Below are positions 8,083 to 16,425 of a stretch of 64,000 bases of DNA, one piece after another. The position numbers and the translations under genes were made by a program. Under the pieces are notes generated by a model that was not told the DNA's origin, ran no database searches, and saw only the letters and a list, made by a program, of their open reading frames with translations. Within the stretch, counting starts at the first letter, position 1; each line of letters begins with the position of its first letter. Origin of the DNA: Streptomyces avicenniae (GTDB lineage Bacteria > Actinomycetota > Actinomycetes > Streptomycetales > Streptomycetaceae). The stretch is from assembly GCF_000719135.1 (NCBI RefSeq), contig NZ_JOEK01000001.1, positions 682,001 through 746,000 of the forward strand, written 5' to 3'.

Positions 8083-9483
8083 TCAGCCCGACGTCTCCTG
8101 GTACGCGTGGCCGAGCGCGAGGAGGCCGCGGGCGAGGGCGGTGGCGTTGGCCGTCGCGTAGCTGATGACCAGGGCGGGCGGCCGTGGGGTGGGCCCGAGG
8201 GTGTAGAAGTGGCCGCCGCGCACGAGGACATGGCGGCGGCGCGCGGCGCGTACGAGGGCGTGCTCGTCCGTGTGGGCGGGCAGCTCCAGGTAGCCCTGGA
8301 GCCCGCTGTCGCGCCCCAGGAGGCGGCTGCCCGGCAGGCACGTCTCGGCGTGCTGGCGCAGGACCTGGCGCCGCCGGTGGAACTCGGAGCGCAGCGCGCG
8401 CTGGTGGCGGTCGAAGCCGCCGGTGTCCACGAAGCGTGTGAAGGCGAGCTGTTCGAGCCCCGAGCACCCTATGTCCCAGCCCGCGCGCACCCCTTCGATC
8501 GACGCCATCAGCTCGGACGGCGCGGCGAGCCAGCCGAGGCGGAGCGCGGGCGCCAGCGCCTTGCTCGCGCTCCCCGCGTACACCACGTGGTCGGGCGCCA
8601 TGCTCTGTAAGGACGGGAGGCGGTCGGCGCGGTGCAGGAACGTGCTGTCGAAGTCGTCCTCGATGACGTAGCCGCCGACCTCGCGGGCCCACGCGATCAG
8701 CCGCTCGCGGCGCGCCTGGGCGAGGCGTACGCCGGTGGGGAACTGGTTTCCCGGGGTGACGAGGACGGCCCGTACGCCGCTGCGCTCCAGGAGGTCAACG
8801 CGCAGGCCGTCGTCGTCCACGGGGATGCCGACCGGGCGCAGGCCCGCGCTGGTGATGAACTCGCGTTCGCCGGGGTGGCCCGGGTCCTCGACGCCGAGTT
8901 CGGTGTGGCCGCGGCCGAGGAGGACGGCGCAGATGAGGGCGAGGCCCTGCGCGAACCCGGCGGTGATCATGAGGTCTTCCGGCCGCCCGCGCACGCCGCG
9001 TACGCGGCCGAGGTAGCCGGTCAGCACGCGCCGGGTCAGCGGCACACCGGCCGGTGCGGAGTAGCCCAGCTCTTGGCGGCCCGCGCTGTTCATGACGGCG
9101 GCGACGCAGCGCACCCACTCCTGGCGGGGGAAGTCAACGACGTTGGACGTGCCGGTGCGCAGGTCCCACATCGTCTCGGGCACGGGCTCCGGGTCACGCG
9201 CGACGAGGGTGGACGCCCCGGCCTCCGCGTGGGCGCGGGAGGAGACGGTGGTGCCCGAGCCCGGGCGCGTCTCCAGGTAGCCCTCGGCGGAGAGCTGTTC
9301 GTACGCGTCCACGACGACGCTGCGTGACACCTCTAAGTCCGCGGCGAGTTGACGGGTGGACGGGAGGCGTGTGCCGGGCCACAGGGTCCTGTCCTCGATC
9401 AGTGCGCGGAGGGAGTTGCGTACCTGGACGGTCAGCGGGAGGGGTGCCTTGCGGTCCACGGTGAGCACCAGATGCCACGTCAA
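8083..9483 (-). CDS. MocR/PdxR-type regulator (GntR HTH plus aminotransferase-like domain), cluster end 1
   Basis: TTG at 9483 with GGAGAAG before it gives 466 residues. Residues 1-80 form a winged helix (LPSTRQLAADLEVSRSVVVDAYEQL). The rest is a fold-type I aminotransferase domain that includes the PLP-binding YAGSASKALAP segment, with the Lys likely to hold PLP. The gene is divergent from the anthranilate-synthase-like gene at 9723, so it probably controls the cluster through the direct repeats at 9482-9512. It contains two TTA codons (9336-9334 and 8610-8608), very rare in Streptomyces, which makes its translation depend on the bldA tRNA. It ends only a few bases after the UDG stop, on the opposite strand. 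Confidence 0.85.
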   Translation of the reverse strand: MTWHLVLTVDRKAPLPLTVQVRNSLRALIEDRTLWPGTRLPSTRQLAADLEVSRSVVVDAYEQLSAEGYLETRPGSGTTVSSRAHAEAGASTLVARDPEPVPETMWDLRTGTSNVVDFPRQEWVRCVAAVMNSAGRQELGYSAPAGVPLTRRVLTGYLGRVRGVRGRPEDLMITAGFAQGLALICAVLLGRGHTELGVEDPGHPGEREFITSAGLRPVGIPVDDDGLRVDLLERSGVRAVLVTPGNQFPTGVRLAQARRERLIAWAREVGGYVIEDDFDSTFLHRADRLPSLQSMAPDHVVYAGSASKALAPALRLGWLAAPSELMASIEGVRAGWDIGCSGLEQLAFTRFVDTGGFDRHQRALRSEFHRRRQVLRQHAETCLPGSRLLGRDSGLQGYLELPAHTDEHALVRAARRRHVLVRGGHFYTLGPTPRPPALVISYATANATALARGLLALGHAYQETSG

Positions 9484-9512
9484 GTGGTCTTCTCCAGAAG
9501 CAGCGAAGTGGT
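9482..9512. promoter_or_regulatory. Direct repeat AAGTGGT x2, candidate MocR operator
   Basis: AAGTGGT occurs at 9482-9488 and again at 9506-9512, 24 bases apart, with further similarity after it (CT and AT). MocR regulators commonly bind spaced direct repeats in the promoter between their own gene and the divergent target. The first copy overlaps the MocR start codon. Confidence 0.45.
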
Positions 9513-9722
9513 ATGGCCCGTACAGTGTCACATTTGATGAAATCACCTGGCACGCACGTACGCCGCTGGGAGATGACGCCGGCGGTCGGGGTGGACGGGG
9601 GAGCCGGGACGGTGCAGTTCCGGTATGCGGGACACGTGGCGAGCGGTTTCTACGCGCGTCGCGGTGTGCCGTCGCATTCTCCGGAGCCCTGACGGTCCGG
9701 AGGATCAGAAAGGCCCTTCGTC

Positions 9723-11291
9723 ATGTCGTTGCAGTCGATGTCGCACCCCCCGAGTGGTTCCGCCCTCCGATCCCCGACCGCCCCGCGACCCGCCCCGGTG
9801 ACCGTCCATGTGGTCGCCGAGCCCGTGCCGCACATCGACGCGCTGTGTCTGTACGAAGCCCTGACGGCCACGGGTGAGCACGGCGACGCCTTCCTCTTCG
9901 AGAGCCTGGACGGCCCCGACCAGGACCGGCACTGGACCGCCGTGGGCCACGGGCGGCTGGCCGAACTCCGCGTCTACGCCGACCGTGTCGAGCTGAGCGC
10001 CGACGGCCCGCTGGGCAGGGCGCTGGAGGCTGTCCTGTCCGCCGCCACCGGGGAGCCGGACGACGCGCCGGGCCACGCCGGGCGGTGGCCCCTCGCGGGC
10101 GCGGAGGACGTGTGGCGCGTGGTCCGCGCCGTCCAGGGCGTGTTCGACGTCCGTACGGAACTGCCCGCCGACTCCTTCGCGTTCGGCTTCCTGACGACGC
10201 TGTCGTACGAGGCTTCCTGGGCGACCGAGGAGCTGCCGCCCCCGCCGCCGGGACCCGAGACGCCGCGCTGCACGCTGACGCTCTTCCGCGACACCGTCTG
10301 GTACGACCTGCGCCGCGGCGGCGTCCTCCATCTGCGGGCGAGCGGGCCGCTGTTCGACGGCGACCCCGGCGCCGGGACGCTGCGCGCGACGCTCGAACGG
10401 CTGGCGGCCGACGGGGCCGTCGTACGCCACCCGGCCGTCCCCGCGGCCCCCGCGCCGCGTTCCGTCCGCGACACCGTGGACGAGGAGACGTTCGTCGCCC
10501 GCGCCAAGCGGTGCCTGGGCCACATCGGGGTCGGCGACAGCTACCAGATCCAGATCGGGCACCGCATCGACGTCGAGAGCGACCTGACGCCGAACGAGGT
10601 GTACCGGAGGCTGCGGCACCGCAACCCGTCCCCGTACATGTACGTCGTCCCCTGGGCCGGGCGGACGGTGATCGGCGCGAGCCCTGAGCTGTTCGTGCGC
10701 GTCGAGGGCGACACCCTGTCCATGCGCCCCATCGCCGGTACCGCGCGGCGCTCCGCCGACCCGGCCGAGGACGGGCGCCGCGTCGCGCAGTTGCGGGCGA
10801 GCGCGAAGGAGCGGGCCGAGCACGTGATGCTGGTCGATCTGTGCCGCAACGACATCGGCCGGGTCTGCGTGCCGGGGACGCTCTCCGTTGACTCGATGAT
10901 GGAGGTGGAGCCGTTCGCGTACGTCCACCACCTGGTCTCGACGGTCTCGGGGCGGCTCAGGGAGGGCACGGACGTCTGGACGGCGATCCGCGCGACGTTC
11001 CCCGCGGGCACGATGACCGGCGCGCCGAAGCTGCGCGCGATGGAGATCATCAACGACATCGAGGACCAGCCACGTGGTCTTTACGCGGGGGCGCTCGGCC
11101 TGATCGACGCGCGCGGCTACGCCGTGCTGGCCCTCTGCATCCGCACCGTCGTCCACGACGGGGTCCGCTACAGCACGCAGGCGTCGGCAGGGATGGTGGC
11201 CGACTCAGAGCCCGCCGCGGAGTGGCGGGAGACGTTGGCCAAACTGGGCGCCACTTACTGGGCGTTGACGGGTGAGGAGCTGCTGCCGTGA
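9723..11291 (+). CDS. Chorismate-utilising enzyme, anthranilate-synthase (TrpE) type
   Basis: A 522-residue protein of the TrpE/PabB/PhzE group. The catalytic C-terminal half shows GASPELFVRVEG, RPIAGTARR, HVMLVDLCRNDIGRV, TFPAGTMTGAPK and YAGALGLID. In PIAGT the Ala replaces the Lys of PIKGT that aminodeoxychorismate synthases use to add ammonia at C4. So amination at C2, giving anthranilate or 2-amino-2-deoxyisochorismate, is predicted. It partners the TrpG-like protein encoded next, with which it overlaps by four bases. It is the first gene of the cluster operon and is not next to the other tryptophan genes, so supply of a special precursor is likely. Confidence 0.8.
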   Translation: MSLQSMSHPPSGSALRSPTAPRPAPVTVHVVAEPVPHIDALCLYEALTATGEHGDAFLFESLDGPDQDRHWTAVGHGRLAELRVYADRVELSADGPLGRALEAVLSAATGEPDDAPGHAGRWPLAGAEDVWRVVRAVQGVFDVRTELPADSFAFGFLTTLSYEASWATEELPPPPPGPETPRCTLTLFRDTVWYDLRRGGVLHLRASGPLFDGDPGAGTLRATLERLAADGAVVRHPAVPAAPAPRSVRDTVDEETFVARAKRCLGHIGVGDSYQIQIGHRIDVESDLTPNEVYRRLRHRNPSPYMYVVPWAGRTVIGASPELFVRVEGDTLSMRPIAGTARRSADPAEDGRRVAQLRASAKERAEHVMLVDLCRNDIGRVCVPGTLSVDSMMEVEPFAYVHHLVSTVSGRLREGTDVWTAIRATFPAGTMTGAPKLRAMEIINDIEDQPRGLYAGALGLIDARGYAVLALCIRTVVHDGVRYSTQASAGMVADSEPAAEWRETLAKLGATYWALTGEELLP

Positions 11292-11869
11292 GGGTCCTGC
11301 TCGTCGATGCGTACGACAGCTTCAGCCACATCATCGACCAGTACCTGCTCACGCTCGGCGCCGAGACGGAGGTCGTCCGCTCGCGGACCCGTACGGTGCG
11401 GGAGCTGGTGGACTCGGCGCCCGACGCCGTGGTGCTCGGGCCAGGGCCCGGGCATCCGGCCGACTCGGGGCATGTCGAGCTGGTCCACGCGTTCGCCGGG
11501 CGCGTGCCGCTGCTGGGGGTCTGCCTGGGGCACCAGGCGATCGGGCTGGCCTTCGGGGCGCGCGTCGCCGTGGCCAGGAACCTGATGCACGGCAAGACGA
11601 GCCCGGTCGAGCACGACGGCCGGGGCGTGTTCGCGGGCGCCGCGCGGCCGTTGACCGTGACGCGCTACCACTCGCTGATCGTCACCGACGCGCCCGACGA
11701 GCTGGCCGTCACCGCGACGTCCCTGGACGACGGCTACGTGATGGGCCTGCGGCACCGCACGCTCGCCGTCGAGGGCGTGCAGTTCCACCCGGAGAGCGTC
11801 ATGACGGAGGACGGCGCGCGGCTGTTCGCCAACTTCCTCACGAACGCCGGGACGCCCGCCGCCCGCTGA
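11288..11869 (+). CDS. Glutamine amidotransferase, TrpG/PabA type
   Basis: A 193-residue class I amidotransferase. GPGPGHP is the oxyanion strand, LGVCLGHQAIG contains the nucleophilic Cys, and VEGVQFHPESVMTEDG carries the His and Glu of the triad. It supplies ammonia from glutamine to the TrpE-like subunit encoded by the preceding gene. The start codon lies inside the last codons of that gene (overlap of four bases), which points to translational coupling and a 1:1 complex. Confidence 0.88.
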   Translation: MRVLLVDAYDSFSHIIDQYLLTLGAETEVVRSRTRTVRELVDSAPDAVVLGPGPGHPADSGHVELVHAFAGRVPLLGVCLGHQAIGLAFGARVAVARNLMHGKTSPVEHDGRGVFAGAARPLTVTRYHSLIVTDAPDELAVTATSLDDGYVMGLRHRTLAVEGVQFHPESVMTEDGARLFANFLTNAGTPAAR

Positions 11870-11961
11870 CCGGGCGCGGCCCCACGACGACGGCGCGTCC
11901 GTCCATCGATCACCCCCACGGACTCGGATTCCACACGCGTGCACGAGAGGACCTCTCATCC

Positions 11962-13386
11962 ATGTGGCTGCCCACGCACGGCCCCGCGGCCGACTTCGCC
12001 GCGCGGTACCTCGCACTCCATCGGGCCTTCTACGACCGCAGCTTGACCGACGACGCGCTCGCCGCGTGGCGGACGGGCCAACTGCGCGCCGTACTCGACC
12101 AGGTCAGCACCGGGTCGCCGTTCTACGCCCGGCACCTGAAGGGCATCGACCTCGACGCGGTCACGCCGGACGACCTGACGGCGCTGCCGTACACCACCAA
12201 GGCGCAGCTGCGCGAGCAGATGCTCGACGTGCTGAGCCGCCCGCTCGCCGACGCCCTGTTCTTCTACGAGACGACCGGCACCACGGGCCGCGCCACGCCC
12301 TGCCCGCGTGACGCCCGGGAGATCGTCGCGAGCAACGCGCACGTCACCGAGTCGTGGGCGTCGATCTTCCGGCACCACTTCGGCGAACACGCCCCGCGCA
12401 TCGGGCTGATGGGCCCGACGGAGGTCCACTCGTTCGGCGACACGCTGGGCGACGTGGCGCGCAACGTCGGCTCGCTCAACGCCAAGATATGGCCGTACTC
12501 GCCGGTGATCGGCTTCGAGAAGGCGCTCCAGCTCATGAAGGACCTGGAGCTTGAGGTGATCTGCTGCACGCCGGGCGTGGCGCTGACGCTGGCCAAGGCC
12601 GCCGAGCACTTCGGCCACGACCTGCGGCGTGACTTCTCCGTGAAGCTGCTGTTCGTCACGGGCGAGATGTGCACCCCGGCGCTCGCCCACAACCTGGAGA
12701 CGGTCTGGGGCGCCGACGTCTACAACATCCTCTACGGCTCGCAGGAGGCGTTCGTCGTCGCGACGGCCTGCCGCAACAAGCGGATGCACCTGTCGCAGAC
12801 CAACTACCTCGTGGAGGTGGTCGATCCGGAGACGGAGGAGTCGAAGGGGCCGCGCGGCGGGGGCGAGTTGACGGTGACGATGCTGATGGACGGCGTGAAG
12901 CCGCTCGTCCGCTACCGCACCGGGGACGTCGTGGTCGTCGAGGAGTCGGGCTGCGACTGCGAGATGCCGGGCGACGTCGTCCGCCTCGTCGGGCGCACGC
13001 TGGACCGGCTGGACCTCGGCGGACGGCAGTTCACCGCGGGCCAGATCGAGACGGCGGTCATGACGGGCGTCACCGGCTCGGCCGGATACCAGGTGGTGAT
13101 CGACCGGGACGACGCCGGGCGCGACGCCCTCACCGTGCGCCTCGAACTGCTCGCAGGTCTGGTGGACGACCCGGCGGCGCTGGCCGACGGGGTACGGGCC
13201 CGCGCCGCCGAGGCGTTGGGCGTGCCGGTCACCGTGGAGCTGAGCGAGGACGGGCTCGACCCGATCGTCAGCACAGGCGCCTTCGTCAGCTGGAAGGCGG
13301 CACGCATCGTGGACCGGCGCACCGAGCCCGACCACGAGACCCGGGTGGCACGGCGGATGGCGGAGCGCCGTGGCTACGAGAACTGA
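11962..13386 (+). CDS. PaaK-like adenylate-forming enzyme (phenylacetate-CoA ligase family)
   Basis: A 474-residue protein. FYETTGTTGRATPCPRD is the phosphate-binding loop of the AMP-forming superfamily, YGSQEAF is the adenine-binding strand, and YRTGDVV carries the ribose-binding Asp. LDLGGRQFTAGQIE resembles the hinge of PaaK and coenzyme F390 synthetases. It should activate a carboxylic acid as an acyl-adenylate. In this cluster anthranilate or another chorismate-derived acid is the obvious candidate, but this is inference. It overlaps the start of the next gene by 17 bases. A 92-base gap before it leaves room for a separate ribosome-binding site. Confidence 0.75.
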   Translation: MWLPTHGPAADFAARYLALHRAFYDRSLTDDALAAWRTGQLRAVLDQVSTGSPFYARHLKGIDLDAVTPDDLTALPYTTKAQLREQMLDVLSRPLADALFFYETTGTTGRATPCPRDAREIVASNAHVTESWASIFRHHFGEHAPRIGLMGPTEVHSFGDTLGDVARNVGSLNAKIWPYSPVIGFEKALQLMKDLELEVICCTPGVALTLAKAAEHFGHDLRRDFSVKLLFVTGEMCTPALAHNLETVWGADVYNILYGSQEAFVVATACRNKRMHLSQTNYLVEVVDPETEESKGPRGGGELTVTMLMDGVKPLVRYRTGDVVVVEESGCDCEMPGDVVRLVGRTLDRLDLGGRQFTAGQIETAVMTGVTGSAGYQVVIDRDDAGRDALTVRLELLAGLVDDPAALADGVRARAAEALGVPVTVELSEDGLDPIVSTGAFVSWKAARIVDRRTEPDHETRVARRMAERRGYEN

Positions 13387-14014
13387 TCCGGCGGAGCTGC
13401 CGCCGCCCGGCGCGCTCGCCGCCGAGTACACCGCGCGGTGGGACGACCTGGTCGGCCGCTGGGCCGCGCGCCCCGGCCACACCCTGGCGACGCTGGGCCC
13501 GGCCGGGACGTCGAGCGCCCTCGTGGCGCGGCGCCTCGCCGACGGGCACGGCCTGGCGGTCGAGCTGTACGGGAGCTTCGACGACGTGCTCGACCATCTG
13601 GTGGACGGCACGGTCGAGTTCGCCCTCGTGCCGAGCGCCTACCGGGGCCTCACGCGCTTCCACTGGCACGGCGGGCTGCGGTTACAGGCGTTCTTCTCGC
13701 AGGTCACGCCCGAGTACGGGATAGCGGTGGGCGACGCCGCGCCCATGGCGGGGGACGGGCCGCTGGTGGTCGCCGCGATGTGGGAGGTCCGCCACATCTA
13801 CGACGAGGTGGTGCCCGCGGCGCTGCGGGGCCGTCCGGTCGAGTGGGTGGACGCCGCCTCGACGCAGCGGGCCGCGCAGGTGGTCGCCGAGGGCGGCGCC
13901 GAGCTGGCCGTCACCAACGCCCCCGGGGTACGGGCGCACGGGCTGCGCTGGCTGGCGCGGCGTCCTGGCGCCGACATCATCTGGACGCTGTTCGGCCGAG
14001 CGGAGGACGGCTGA
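13370..14014 (+). CDS. BacA-type prephenate decarboxylase (prephenate dehydratase fold)
   Basis: A 214-residue protein, the length of non-aromatising prephenate decarboxylases (BacA, AerD, SalX) rather than full PheA. It has the fold motif TLGPAGTSS. It also follows the BacA pattern ALVPSAYRGLTRF, LRLQAFFS, TPEYGIAV, AASTQRAAQVVAEG and AVTNAPGVRAHGL, and lacks the Thr-Arg-Asp motif that dehydratases use. Family members convert prephenate to dihydro-4-hydroxyphenylpyruvate without aromatisation, the entry step to anticapsin/bacilysin and Choi units. One codon, 13682-13684, is TTA, so expression should be bldA-dependent. The chorismate mutase encoded at 21465 would provide its substrate. Confidence 0.75.
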   Translation: MATRTDPAELPPPGALAAEYTARWDDLVGRWAARPGHTLATLGPAGTSSALVARRLADGHGLAVELYGSFDDVLDHLVDGTVEFALVPSAYRGLTRFHWHGGLRLQAFFSQVTPEYGIAVGDAAPMAGDGPLVVAAMWEVRHIYDEVVPAALRGRPVEWVDAASTQRAAQVVAEGGAELAVTNAPGVRAHGLRWLARRPGADIIWTLFGRAEDG

Positions 14015-14104
14015 CCGCGTCCGGCGCCCGGCACACGGCCACGTACGACACACGCACCACGACGAGCAGTTGAGGGCCCACCGGCCCGCGATCCAACAGG
14101 GGAG

Positions 14105-15403
14105 ATGTCCGACGTGCCACGCAAGACCCTGCTCCACCGCGCCACCGTCCAGGAGGGCCTGGGCCGCGCCTCGCTCCCGCACCACAGCGTGCTGCTCGAC
14201 GGCGACCGCATCGAGGCCGTGCTGCCCGACGCGCTCGCGCCGCTGGAGACGCCGGGCATCGACGTGCTCGACCTCGACGGGCGTACCGTCATGCCCGGCA
14301 TGACGCTGGGCCACACCCACATCGCCTACCTCAACATCCTCGACGGCCGGGAGATGCTGTTCAAGTACTCCGTCCCCGAGGTGACCCTGCGGGCCGCCGA
14401 GAACACGACCGCGCTGCTCGGCCTCGGCTACACGGCGTTCGTCGGGGCGGGTTCCGTCTCCGGGATCGACATGGCGCTGCGCCGCGCCGTGGACTCAGGG
14501 CGGCTGCGCGGCCCGCGGATCACGCCGTGCAGCCGTGACCTGATGGTGTCGGGGCCGCCCGAGCGGCGGAACCCCGAGGTGAAGAAGCGCATCCCGACCG
14601 ACCTGATGCGCCTGGCCGACACGCCCGAGGAGATGGCCGAGTACGTCGCGGGCGAGATCGCGCAGGGCGCGGAGATCGTGAAGGTGTTCTCCTCGGGCGA
14701 CGACACATTCCCCAACGGCCGTTCGCACGAACTGTTGTTCACCGCAGAGGAACTGGTCGTCGCGGCGCGCACGGCGCACGAGCACGGCGCCCGCATCAGG
14801 GCGCACTCACGCGGCCTCCAGGGCATACGCAACGCCATCGCCGCCGGGGTGGACGTCATCGACCACGCGACGTACGCGGACGACGCGGCGCTCGACGCGA
14901 TCGCCGAGCAGGGCATCTTCGTCGTGCCGAGCCTCTACCAGCCGCACATGCTGCTGACGACGGGCACCGAGCACGGCAAGACCACCGAGTACCTGGAGAC
15001 GCTGGAGTTCGAGGCGGAGGTCGCCAACTCGCTGCGCATCCTGCCGCTGATGGTCGAGCTGGGCATCCCGGTCGTGGCGGGCGACGACTTCGGCTTCGCC
15101 TGGACGCCGCACGGCACGTACGCGAAGGAGCTGGAGCTGTACGTGACGATGGCGGGCATCCCGGCGCCGACCGTCCTCACCTGGGCCACGGCCAACGGCG
15201 CCCGCCTCGCGGGGCGCGGCGACGACGCGGGGACCGTCGAGGCGGGGCGGCTCGCCGACCTGGTCGTGACGGACGGCGACCCGGCGCAGGACATCGCGGT
15301 GCTCGGCAGGCCGGGGGCGATCGAACTGGTGCTGCTGGGCGGGGAGCCCGTCGCGGGGGACGCCGCCGCGTTCCGCCCGGCGGTCGCCACGGGCGCTGTG
15401 TGA
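14105..15403 (+). CDS. Metal-dependent amidohydrolase (imidazolonepropionase-like)
   Basis: A 432-residue amidohydrolase-superfamily protein. GMTLGHTHIAYLN has the HxH metal site of the TIM barrel, followed by AEIVKVFSSG (probable Lys ligand), IRAHSRG and IDHATYAD (metal His residues), and VAGDDFGFAW (metal Asp). A C-terminal beta sandwich ends in GRLADLVVTDGDPAQD. The close type is imidazolonepropionase-like hydrolase or Xaa-Pro dipeptidase-like enzymes that cut cyclic or peptide amides. In the cluster it might open a lactam or remove a protecting group, but no substrate can be assigned. Confidence 0.8.
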   Translation: MSDVPRKTLLHRATVQEGLGRASLPHHSVLLDGDRIEAVLPDALAPLETPGIDVLDLDGRTVMPGMTLGHTHIAYLNILDGREMLFKYSVPEVTLRAAENTTALLGLGYTAFVGAGSVSGIDMALRRAVDSGRLRGPRITPCSRDLMVSGPPERRNPEVKKRIPTDLMRLADTPEEMAEYVAGEIAQGAEIVKVFSSGDDTFPNGRSHELLFTAEELVVAARTAHEHGARIRAHSRGLQGIRNAIAAGVDVIDHATYADDAALDAIAEQGIFVVPSLYQPHMLLTTGTEHGKTTEYLETLEFEAEVANSLRILPLMVELGIPVVAGDDFGFAWTPHGTYAKELELYVTMAGIPAPTVLTWATANGARLAGRGDDAGTVEAGRLADLVVTDGDPAQDIAVLGRPGAIELVLLGGEPVAGDAAAFRPAVATGAV

Positions 15404-15441
15404 CGGCCGCGGCGGTCGCGGCGCTCCGCCGGGTCGCACAA

Positions 15442-15473
15442 GTGGCCTGATGGAATTCCTGGGAATTGGCCAC
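15442..15473. promoter_or_regulatory. Nested palindrome upstream of the B3/B4 gene
   Basis: An outer pair GTGGCC/GGCCAC (15442-15447 and 15468-15473) encloses an inner AATTCC-TG-GGAATT (15454-15467). It lies in the only sizeable gap of the cluster's first half, 222 bases, and is AT-rich at its core. It may be an operator or the start of a second transcription unit. Confidence 0.4.
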
Positions 15474-15507
15474 ACCCCGGGTGCCATCGGTTCGTTACGG
15501 TCGGTCA

Positions 15508-15528
15508 CGTCACCGTCGTCAGGTGACG
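15508..15528. promoter_or_regulatory. Inverted repeat CGTCACC-N7-GGTGACG
   Basis: Two perfect 7-base arms separated by GTCGTCA, between the amidohydrolase stop and the B3/B4 start. The size and spacing suit a dimeric repressor or activator. It lies about 100 bases before the start codon at 15626. Confidence 0.4.
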
Positions 15529-15625
15529 CGGCCCGGCGCCCGTCAACGCCGCACCGCCGCCCCGTTCCCCCGTCCGCTCAGGAACGCCCGCCCCCGTACC
15601 GACTCACCGAAGGACCACCGCGCCC

Positions 15626-16384
15626 ATGGACAGCACCCGCCACCTGACCGTCACCCTCGACGCCCGGCTGACGGACCGCGTGCCCGGCTACGTGCTCGGG
15701 CTGATCCCCGTGCCCGCCGCCGACGTCGCGAAGGACGCCCCTGCGGTGGACGCGCTGCTCACGGCCGCGGAGGACCGCCTGCACGCCGAGCACCTCGGCA
15801 AGGCGGACGTCTCGGCGCTGCCCGCCGTCGCCGCCTGGCGCGAGGCGTACCGGACGGTCGGCGTCAACCCGTCCCGCTTCCCGTGCGCCGCCGAGTCGGT
15901 GCTGCGCCGGGTGGCCAAGGGGGACCGGCTGCCGCGGATCAACGCGCTGGTGGACCTGTGCAACGCCACGTCGCTCGACCACCGCCTCCCGGTGGCCTCC
16001 TGCGACGTGGGGGACATCGACGGCGAACTGGCCGTCCGGCTCGCCGACGGGACGGAGACCTTCCTGCCCCTCGGCGCGCCGGACGCCCCGGAGAGCCCCG
16101 AACCGGGCGAGGTCGTCTACGCCGACGACCGGGGCCGCGCCCACTCGCGGCGCTGGAACTGGCGGCAGGGCGACGTGGTGCGGACCGACGTGGGGCGCCA
16201 CCGGCTGCTGCTCACCGTCGAGTCGGCGCACGAGGGCGGCCGTGCCGACGTCACCGCGGCGCTCGCCGCGCTGACCGACGCGCTCGCCGCGCTCGGCGTG
16301 GGGACGGGGGCGCCGCTGGTGCTCGACCGGTCGGTGCCCGCCGGGGAGGTGTTCGGCGCCGTACCGGCGACGCCGGGCCGCTGA
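15626..16384 (+). CDS. Free-standing B3/B4 (PheRS-beta-like tRNA-editing) domain protein
   Basis: A 252-residue protein matching the B3/B4 domain of phenylalanyl-tRNA synthetase beta chains. ALPAVAAWREAYRTVGVNPSRF and LPRINALVDLCNATSLDHRLPV are hallmark segments, followed by GEVVYADDRGRAHSRRWNWRQGD. In PheRS this domain hydrolyses mischarged Tyr-tRNA(Phe). Free-standing versions exist in many bacteria and are thought to edit or deacylate aminoacyl-tRNA. Placement inside a cluster that should make a phenylalanine-like amino acid suggests a self-resistance role, which is inference. ATP-grasp and MFS genes follow in the same direction. Confidence 0.75.
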   Translation: MDSTRHLTVTLDARLTDRVPGYVLGLIPVPAADVAKDAPAVDALLTAAEDRLHAEHLGKADVSALPAVAAWREAYRTVGVNPSRFPCAAESVLRRVAKGDRLPRINALVDLCNATSLDHRLPVASCDVGDIDGELAVRLADGTETFLPLGAPDAPESPEPGEVVYADDRGRAHSRRWNWRQGDVVRTDVGRHRLLLTVESAHEGGRADVTAALAALTDALAALGVGTGAPLVLDRSVPAGEVFGAVPATPGR

Positions 16385-16425
16385 CCAGCCGTCCGTCCCC
16401 CACGACCCCACCGAGGAGTTACCCC

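Noticed and set aside
9600..9722. Trp leader-peptide attenuator ahead of the TrpE-like gene
   Set aside because: I found no short frame with consecutive Trp codons and no terminator/antiterminator pair. Control by MocR is better supported.
9723..11869. Para-aminobenzoate (aminodeoxychorismate) synthase pair
   Set aside because: The PIAGT motif lacks the Lys needed for C4 amination in PabB, so an anthranilate-synthase type is more likely.
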